55,983 nucleotides of DNA, from the NCBI GenBank assembly GCA_946409645.1, contig CAMJXE010000011.1, positions 1-55,983 on the forward strand, given 5' to 3'. The position numbers and the translations under genes are program-made. Of the stretch, positions 49,437 through 55,983 are shown piece by piece. This DNA is from an uncultured Bacteroidales bacterium (GTDB lineage: Bacteria > Bacteroidota > Bacteroidia > Bacteroidales > WCHB1-69). The notes under the pieces are model-generated. The model did no database searches. It was not told the DNA's origin and worked only from the letters and a program-made list of their open reading frames with translations. Numbering within the stretch: position 1 is the first letter of the stretch; each line of letters opens with the position of its first letter.

Positions 49437-52400
49437 ATGAGAATTATGAAGAAAATTTCCGTATTAGCGGTACTGATGATCATGGTTTCCATGACGTTTG
49501 GACAGATCACCAATTCCCAATTACCCTCTTGCACTTTTGAAAGCTGGAATGCGACCGGTTCGCCTGCACTTCCTACTCGCTGGCATTCCTACTCCGACAT
49601 GGATTGCGAATTAGATGCGGCGACGTGCGAGGCTGCTGAAATTGCCGGTGCATTTTTAGATCACCATAAAAAAGTGGCTGGTAGAACCGGTTTCGGATGT
49701 CAGTTATATTCGGTCACAAAACATAATCGTATCCTTAATGGTGCTTTAACGACTGGCAAATCCAGAATTGCATCTATCCAAATAACGGATACGATCAACT
49801 ACGTTTATACTCAACGTGAAGGAAACTGCCATTGGGAATTTTCCTGCCGTCCAGACTCCATTGCGCTTTGGGCACGCTTCAGCTTTCTGCAAAACAGCTA
49901 TCCAACCGCTCCATTGAGAGTACAAATCCATGGAGATGTTGATTTCGTTGATATGCCCAACACCACCACAAGCACCCCTCAAGAAGGAAAAATCGCGAAT
50001 GTTTTGGGCACTATGACCAATCCGGCCACCACTCCTGTGAATGGTGTATATAAATCCGACTGGACGCGCTTTGCCTTCAAATTCAACTACTGGGATGCCA
50101 ACAACAACCTTATCACCACCCCAACTCTGCAAAATACAGCACAACCATACTACGCCCTCGTTTCATTATCCACAAACACAAGACTTGGCTACGGAGAGAA
50201 CGACAGCTTGACCATAGATGACATATTCTGCATCTATGACAAAGGGTTAGCCTCCTTGAAAATCGACGGAGTGGAGCACGACCTTCTCCGAGAGACCTTC
50301 AACACTTACGAATATTATACTCATGGTAATGTAGTTAACGGGCAACTCAACAATTCAGGAAGCATAACTCTTAATGACACAAGCAGACGCTGTTTCACTT
50401 CTTCTGGTGACCTTCCCCAAGTAACTATCGAGCCTAAATCATCCTTGATTTTGAACTACACCATAACCCAAGCCACTGTGGTCACCCCGCGATGCACCAT
50501 CACAGTGATGCATAACGACAGTTCCACCTTCACCTACGTTATTCGATTCAACAATATAAAGCCCAAGCCCACCTTAAATCTTACTTATTCAAACAACCAA
50601 CATTCCGCGTGCGAAGGCACACCGATTTCCGTAACCGCCACAGGCACATCCTCTGCCGGTCCTTTGCAATATTCTTGGAGTGACGGAACCATTGGCAATG
50701 TATTCCAACCCACGACTCCGGGCATTTACGATGTCACCGCTACTGTCACAGATGCCAACAATTGCTCATCATCGGCTCCTGCACACGTGGAAATCTTCCC
50801 TAAACCTAACATTACTATCAGCGGAAGTAATACTATTTGTTCAGGAAAAACGGCTACTTTGACGGCAGCTGGAGCCACCACATACCAGTGGTCCGATGGT
50901 TCAATAACTGCCAGTATCGTGGCTACCACCGGCGGCGAATACAGCGTCACTGGCACATCGAACGGCTGCACCAACACCGCCACTCATGTTCTCACTGTAC
51001 AACCCACTCCTGTGGTGTCCATTAGCGGGCCTGATGCACTTTGCAGTGGCACTACCGCCACGCTCACCGCATCTGGAGCAAACACATATATTTGGAACAA
51101 CGGCCATGACGAAGCAGATCTCACCATCGCCTCCTCCGGCACTTACAGCGTCACGGGAACGAACAGCTTTGGATGTTCTTCCAGCGCAACCCAAGATGTC
51201 AGCAACCTACAAACCCCGACAGTGAACATCATTGGGGACACTTTGGTTTGCGAAGGGTCGTCTATCACTCTTACAGCATCCAATCTGCTCACTGGCACTA
51301 CTCTTTTATGGTCCAACAACAGCACCAGCAACACCATCACGGTCAACAGCCAAGGCACCTATACTGTCACCGCCACTTTGAACAATTGCCAAGCAACTGC
51401 TTTACATTCTGTGATTTTCTCTTCTAAGCCAAACAACCCGACCGTCACTCCTGGCTCACGCTGCGGCAGCGGCCCCGTCACTCTCACCGCCAGCACCCCT
51501 TCTGAAAACACCCTCTTGTGGTATGCATCGGCAACCACCCAAAACATTGCAGGAACAGGACAAAGCTTCACTATCAACAACCTGCAATCTACTACCACCT
51601 ATTATGTGTGTGCTGTAAACGAGGCGGGCTGCACTTCTTCGCGCGTACCTGTGCAAGCCACCATATTCAGTGGTCCCAATCCCCCCACTGTCTCAAATAA
51701 TACCAGCTACTGTGGAGCGGGCAACTACACCTTGACCGCCACCACCACTTCTCCCAATACTGTGCAATGGTATTCGGACAACGATGGCATGAACATCATC
51801 CCTGCCACGCAAAACATAACACAAACCACCACATACTATGCTGCTTCCCTTGACAACAATCAGTGTCGTAGTGCTTTAGTCCCCATGACTGTCACTATTA
51901 ACGACATTCCCGCACAACCCACTGTCTCCACGAATCCCACCTCGCCGATCTGTTCCAACAGCAGTGTGACTGTAACCTTTAACGCCACCGCACCTGCCGG
52001 CCATGTTGTAAAATGGTACGACGGCAATATGCAGAGTGCCGGACAAGGAAACCAAATGAGCAAGTCGGTCAGTGGCAACAACACTTACTATGCCTCCGTT
52101 TACAACAACAACACCCAATGCGAAAGCGATAAAACTCCCATAGCAATCGTCATTTACCCCATCCCCTCCGCTCCGACCGTCTCGATTGAAAGTGTTTGTG
52201 GGGAAAGCGACCTTGTTTTACCCACCCAAGGCAACACCATTACTTGGTATTCCGACCAAAGCGGAAACAATCAAATCTCTGTCAACCAACACATTACTCA
52301 AACATCCACTTTCTACGCCGCTGTGACAGACGACAACAATTGCCGTAGTGCCGTTGTTCCGGTGACCGCCATCGTAAAACCGACCTATAATACCTCATTC

Positions 52401-55400
52401 TACCAAACTGCATGCATGAGCTACACGTGGAACAACGAAACATTCACCAATAGCGGAGTCTATACCCGAACATTCCAGACTGTTTTAGGCTGCGACAGTG
52501 TTGTTACGATGAATTTGACCATCAATCCTGCAAAATCTTACAGTTTTGACACCACCGTTTGTAAACAATTCGTATGGATGAACCAAACTTATACAACCTC
52601 CCAAACTATTGTCAAAACGCTCACCAGCAGCGACAATTGTGACAGCATTGTCACGTGCTATCTTACAGTTTTAAGTCCTACTTATTCTACCCAAACCCTG
52701 CCCTTGTGCAGCAACCAACTCCCATACGAATATAAAGGTATTAACATTGTTGGACCCGGCACGATCATTATCACTACCACAAACGCTGCCGGATGTGACA
52801 GCATCATCACCGTGACTGTGACAATAAATTCCACACCTGCTACACCTAACATCACCTCGAATGACACATCTCGTTGCGGTAGTGGAAATTTGACTCTGAA
52901 TATTCCCGCAGGTATGTATGGTAACACTTGCCGATGGTACAACACTGCCACAGGCGGAAATCCGATATTCACCGGAACATCATTTACCAACAACTACACT
53001 GAAAATACCGTATTCTACATTTCCAGCTATAACACCAACACAGGTTGCGAAAGTTCTCGTGTACCGATGCAAGTCACGGTGAACCCTGTGCCTTCTATTC
53101 CTATGATTGAGGATTACGCTCGTTGCGGTGCCGGTTTAACGACCTTGAACGCTTTCATCGACATGAATGCAACCACCTGTCGTTGGTATTCCAACAATTC
53201 GGCCTCATCAGAACCATTCCACGTTGGCCTCACCTACTCATCCCACATTTCCAACACCACCTATTACTATGTAGAGAGTTACAATGCGAATACGAAATGT
53301 AAGAGCACGCGCAAACCCGTAACCGTCACGATAAACCCCGTTCCTGCCACCCCACAAGTCTCTGATGTCACCAACTGTGGTCCTCTCACTGCCGACTTCT
53401 CCACATACATCACCGCCAACAGTTCTCCACTGTATCGTTGGTACAACAGCAACAATATGCTCTTGGCTCAAAATGCACACTATAACGCTACTGTTGAAGA
53501 GAGTACGACCATTTTCGTCAGCAATTACAATGCTCAGACCACTTGCGAGAGCGAAAAAAGCAGTCTCGTGATTACTATCAACCCGAGCTATGATCCGCAA
53601 CACATCTTCGACACTGTTTGCCAAAACACTCATTATCAAGAACATGGTATTGACGAATTCCTGAATACACCTGGCGAGTTCCAGTTTGTCATCAACCAGA
53701 CTGCCTCCACTTCTTGCGACAGCCTCGTGACTTTGCATGTGCGTGTCAATCCCGTCATCCGGGACACTGTCACCATCGACACCTGCGACTTATACACATT
53801 GAACGGCACAACGTACCAGAGTTCCGGTATTTACACGCAGTCCTTCACTGCTGCAAACGGCTGCGACAGCGTCATCGTCCTCGATTTGACTTTGCACTCC
53901 TCCTACCAAAACACCTTCTCTCGCATGATTTGCGAGGGTGGCAGCATTGTCTTTAACGGGCAAACGATCACGGAAGCCGGCACCTACACCGCCAACTTGA
54001 CCTCCGTTTACGGCTGCGACAGCACCGTCACCCTGATGCTCTCCACCGGTTCCACCTATTTGGACACCATCACGGCACACGTCTGCTACGGTGAATCCTA
54101 CCATCAGTACGGCTTCGACGTGGAGATGGCCACTCAGACCATGTTTATCTCCCATGACACCGTCTCTACCAGCAACTGCGACAGCACCACCGTCCTGCAT
54201 CTCATCGTGCATGATTTCGACACCACCTTCATCTCTGCTACGCGATGTTTTGGTAACGATTACAACGAGTTCGGCTTCCAGGTGCCCGCAGACACGGTTG
54301 GCGAGTTCGTGTTCACCAGGGTCATCCCGACCTCCTTCTGCGACAGCACCGTGATCCTCAACCTCACGATCAACCCTGTGGACTTGGAGGTGTTCTCCGA
54401 TGAGATCTGCCAGGGTGACACCTACAACGCCCATGGCTTCGACACCACCTTTACAGAAGCGGGCTCCTTTGTCCTAATGCATTCCGCTTCCAATGTCTTC
54501 GGATGTGACAGCACCGTCGTCATCAACCTCACAGTGCACCCCACTTACCACCTGCCCCTGAACGAGTCTATCTGTGAAGGAGAGCACTACGACTTCAACA
54601 ACCAGGAAATATACGTTGCCGGAACCTACACCGACACTCTCTCCTCCGTCCACGGGTGCGACAGCATCGTCACGCTACACCTGACTGTCAACCCCACTTT
54701 CAGCCACGACACCACCGTGGACATCTGCGATAACGACCTGCCCTTCCTCTGGAATGGCGATAGTCAATACAGCTTCTGGGAGTCTGATGACTACGACATC
54801 GCATTCCTCACCGCTGACGGCTGTGACAGCGTCATTCACCTGCACCTCAACGTCAACCCAACCTACGTGCAGGACACCAACGTCTCCGTCTGCCAGGGTT
54901 CGCTGCCTTATCTGTTCGACGAAAGCCACAGCTTCTCGCAGGCTGGCACCTACACCGTCAACCTCCTGACCGAAAACGGCTGCGACAGCATCTGGACCCT
55001 GCACCTCGCCGTTACCCCCAACATCGAACACGCCGCTTCGAAAACCATTTGCGACAACGAGCTCCCCTTCACTTTCATGGGTGAGACCTTCTCTGCAGCA
55101 GGCACCTACGACATCACCGAGACCGGTGACGACGATTGCCTCACCATCACACATTTCACGCTTGTCGTCAAACCTACCTTCCACCATTTCGACACTGTAA
55201 CCGTATGTCAGGAGGAACTGCCCTTCTACTACGGTGACTCCATTCTCGCACAGGCTGGTTCCTACGACATTCACTTCTCTTCCGAACATTCCTGCGACAG
55301 TCTCGTCTCACTCCTTCTCAACGTTATCCCGACCGCTCAGGGAACCATGACGCAGTTCGTTTGTACCAGTGACTTCCCGTTCTCCTACGGCGGAGAGACA

Positions 55401-55983
55401 TTCAATGCGGCAGGTGTCTATTCCGTCACCTTCCACCGTCCGGAGCTCTGCGACAGCGTCGTTACCCTTACCCTCATCGAGGCACCTGAAACACTTGTCA
55501 TGGACAGCGCTGTTGTCTGCGATCACGAGCTGCCCTTCCTCTGGAGAGGCGGCGAATACACCCTGGGCGGCATATTCTATGACTCCCTCGTCTCCGTCCA
55601 CGGCTGTGACAGCGTTTTCGCACTGGCGCTCACCGTCAACCCGACGCAGGTCGTCTTTGATGATGACATCCTTCTCTGCCAAGGCGACTCCACAATCTGG
55701 CGGGGTCTGCCCCTTTACGAGGCTGGTGTCTATCGCGACACTGTGCCCAGCATCAATGGATGCCGCGAAATCCACCAAGTGGCTGTCGTCGTTAATCCCT
55801 CCTATCTCTTCCACGACTCCATCACCGTCTGCAGCGACGACCTGCCCTACCTCTGGCGTGGCATGACACTCCACGAGGCCGGTGTTCGTGAGGACTTCCA
55901 TCAAACCGTGGGTTCTTTCTGCGACAGTATCTACCGGCTGACGCTCTTCGTCAACGCCTCCTACCACGCCACCGAGACCGCTG
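49437..55983 (+). CDS. Giant Ig-like/GCDS-repeat surface protein, 3' end outside window
   Basis: Open for at least 2182 codons with no stop, so the 3' end lies beyond the window. MRIMKKISVLAVLMIMVSMTF then GQ is a signal peptide. The start resembles the upstream gene (LPSCTFESWNATGS, PCMD-like). Then come PKD/Ig-like domains (SACEGTPISVTATG, TICSGKTATLTAAGATTYQW and similar), several Ig_7 (CHU_C-associated) units (SRCGSGPVTLTAS, TTTYYVCAVN and repeats), and from about 52.4 kb at least seventeen modules of roughly 50 aa with an LPF/YxW motif, an AGTY turn and an ending like GCDSIVTLHLTVNP. A sorting domain is expected at the missing end. It could form a long surface fibre. Ligand unknown. Confidence 0.88.
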   Translation, partial: MRIMKKISVLAVLMIMVSMTFGQITNSQLPSCTFESWNATGSPALPTRWHSYSDMDCELDAATCEAAEIAGAFLDHHKKVAGRTGFGCQLYSVTKHNRILNGALTTGKSRIASIQITDTINYVYTQREGNCHWEFSCRPDSIALWARFSFLQNSYPTAPLRVQIHGDVDFVDMPNTTTSTPQEGKIANVLGTMTNPATTPVNGVYKSDWTRFAFKFNYWDANNNLITTPTLQNTAQPYYALVSLSTNTRLGYGENDSLTIDDIFCIYDKGLASLKIDGVEHDLLRETFNTYEYYTHGNVVNGQLNNSGSITLNDTSRRCFTSSGDLPQVTIEPKSSLILNYTITQATVVTPRCTITVMHNDSSTFTYVIRFNNIKPKPTLNLTYSNNQHSACEGTPISVTATGTSSAGPLQYSWSDGTIGNVFQPTTPGIYDVTATVTDANNCSSSAPAHVEIFPKPNITISGSNTICSGKTATLTAAGATTYQWSDGSITASIVATTGGEYSVTGTSNGCTNTATHVLTVQPTPVVSISGPDALCSGTTATLTASGANTYIWNNGHDEADLTIASSGTYSVTGTNSFGCSSSATQDVSNLQTPTVNIIGDTLVCEGSSITLTASNLLTGTTLLWSNNSTSNTITVNSQGTYTVTATLNNCQATALHSVIFSSKPNNPTVTPGSRCGSGPVTLTASTPSENTLLWYASATTQNIAGTGQSFTINNLQSTTTYYVCAVNEAGCTSSRVPVQATIFSGPNPPTVSNNTSYCGAGNYTLTATTTSPNTVQWYSDNDGMNIIPATQNITQTTTYYAASLDNNQCRSALVPMTVTINDIPAQPTVSTNPTSPICSNSSVTVTFNATAPAGHVVKWYDGNMQSAGQGNQMSKSVSGNNTYYASVYNNNTQCESDKTPIAIVIYPIPSAPTVSIESVCGESDLVLPTQGNTITWYSDQSGNNQISVNQHITQTSTFYAAVTDDNNCRSAVVPVTAIVKPTYNTSFYQTACMSYTWNNETFTNSGVYTRTFQTVLGCDSVVTMNLTINPAKSYSFDTTVCKQFVWMNQTYTTSQTIVKTLTSSDNCDSIVTCYLTVLSPTYSTQTLPLCSNQLPYEYKGINIVGPGTIIITTTNAAGCDSIITVTVTINSTPATPNITSNDTSRCGSGNLTLNIPAGMYGNTCRWYNTATGGNPIFTGTSFTNNYTENTVFYISSYNTNTGCESSRVPMQVTVNPVPSIPMIEDYARCGAGLTTLNAFIDMNATTCRWYSNNSASSEPFHVGLTYSSHISNTTYYYVESYNANTKCKSTRKPVTVTINPVPATPQVSDVTNCGPLTADFSTYITANSSPLYRWYNSNNMLLAQNAHYNATVEESTTIFVSNYNAQTTCESEKSSLVITINPSYDPQHIFDTVCQNTHYQEHGIDEFLNTPGEFQFVINQTASTSCDSLVTLHVRVNPVIRDTVTIDTCDLYTLNGTTYQSSGIYTQSFTAANGCDSVIVLDLTLHSSYQNTFSRMICEGGSIVFNGQTITEAGTYTANLTSVYGCDSTVTLMLSTGSTYLDTITAHVCYGESYHQYGFDVEMATQTMFISHDTVSTSNCDSTTVLHLIVHDFDTTFISATRCFGNDYNEFGFQVPADTVGEFVFTRVIPTSFCDSTVILNLTINPVDLEVFSDEICQGDTYNAHGFDTTFTEAGSFVLMHSASNVFGCDSTVVINLTVHPTYHLPLNESICEGEHYDFNNQEIYVAGTYTDTLSSVHGCDSIVTLHLTVNPTFSHDTTVDICDNDLPFLWNGDSQYSFWESDDYDIAFLTADGCDSVIHLHLNVNPTYVQDTNVSVCQGSLPYLFDESHSFSQAGTYTVNLLTENGCDSIWTLHLAVTPNIEHAASKTICDNELPFTFMGETFSAAGTYDITETGDDDCLTITHFTLVVKPTFHHFDTVTVCQEELPFYYGDSILAQAGSYDIHFSSEHSCDSLVSLLLNVIPTAQGTMTQFVCTSDFPFSYGGETFNAAGVYSVTFHRPELCDSVVTLTLIEAPETLVMDSAVVCDHELPFLWRGGEYTLGGIFYDSLVSVHGCDSVFALALTVNPTQVVFDDDILLCQGDSTIWRGLPLYEAGVYRDTVPSINGCREIHQVAVVVNPSYLFHDSITVCSDDLPYLWRGMTLHEAGVREDFHQTVGSFCDSIYRLTLFVNASYHATETA

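Noticed and set aside
54675-55289. Leftward ORFs inside the giant repeat protein (also 53790-54434 and 55308-55967)
   Set aside because: They repeat because the sense strand repeats; the sense frame carries the signal peptide, module motifs and unbroken frame.

Overview
The window reads as chromosome of an uncultured-type Bacteroidales (phylum Bacteroidota) that has a type IX secretion system (T9SS). The evidence is the promoter grammar (repeated TAnnTTTG -7 boxes and no Shine-Dalgarno sequences), a PorX response regulator, a T9SS plug protein, a PorE-like OmpA protein, several cargo proteins with Ig, fibronectin-like and PCMD-like modules and T9SS C-terminal sorting domains, and lineage markers such as DUF4199, FISUMP and a PPi-type phosphofructokinase. 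No rRNA, tRNA, CRISPR array, transposase or prophage gene was seen. The genus cannot be fixed from this sequence.

Layout. 0.1-13.2 kb is mostly housekeeping: porX (-), panC-panD-gpmA (+), ffh (-), a WaaE-like glycosyltransferase (-), a small lipoprotein (+), a coiled-coil/PD-(D/E)XK protein (+), a nitroreductase lipoprotein, a small lipoprotein, murA and a PPi-phosphofructokinase (all -), another lipoprotein (-) and birA (+). 13.3-24.3 kb holds two giant tandem paralogous T9SS adhesins (-) that share a 362-bp block with one mismatch. 24.8-32.9 kb has a PorE-like OmpA protein with an unusual C-terminal domain, umuD, rplS, a membrane methyltransferase, methylmalonyl-CoA epimerase, DUF4199, a GT2 and a FISUMP protein (all +). 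32.9-41 kb has the T9SS plug (-), an ECF sigma factor (+), a small secreted protein with a large propeller/CxxC protein (+), DUF58, radC (+) and an unknown secreted protein (-). 41-47 kb is an alpha-2-macroglobulin-like protein with an intact CxEQ thioester motif (-). 47.3 kb to the end has two related T9SS surface proteins (+); the second is enormous (at least 2182 codons) and runs off the window.

How it fits together. PorX (signalling), the ECF sigma factor, the plug and the PorE-like protein are plausible parts of the secretion machinery or its control, and at least four genes are likely clients. The macroglobulin would guard the periplasm or surface against proteases.

The most striking non-genic signal is a family of about 28-bp palindromes (GTAGAGACG...CGTCTCTAC and GTAGGGGCG...CGCCCCTAC types). 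They sit in many intergenic gaps and also, in frame, inside three secreted-protein genes; two tandem paralogs carry different members at the equivalent loop of their sorting domains. A second signal is a set of 7-8 bp micro-repeats (CCTTAAA, AGCTTAGA, AGGATTAG, AACCCAT) that begin at or next to stop codons and often form inverted pairs. A third is a set of mirror-symmetric divergent promoters, one of which implies a leaderless birA mRNA.
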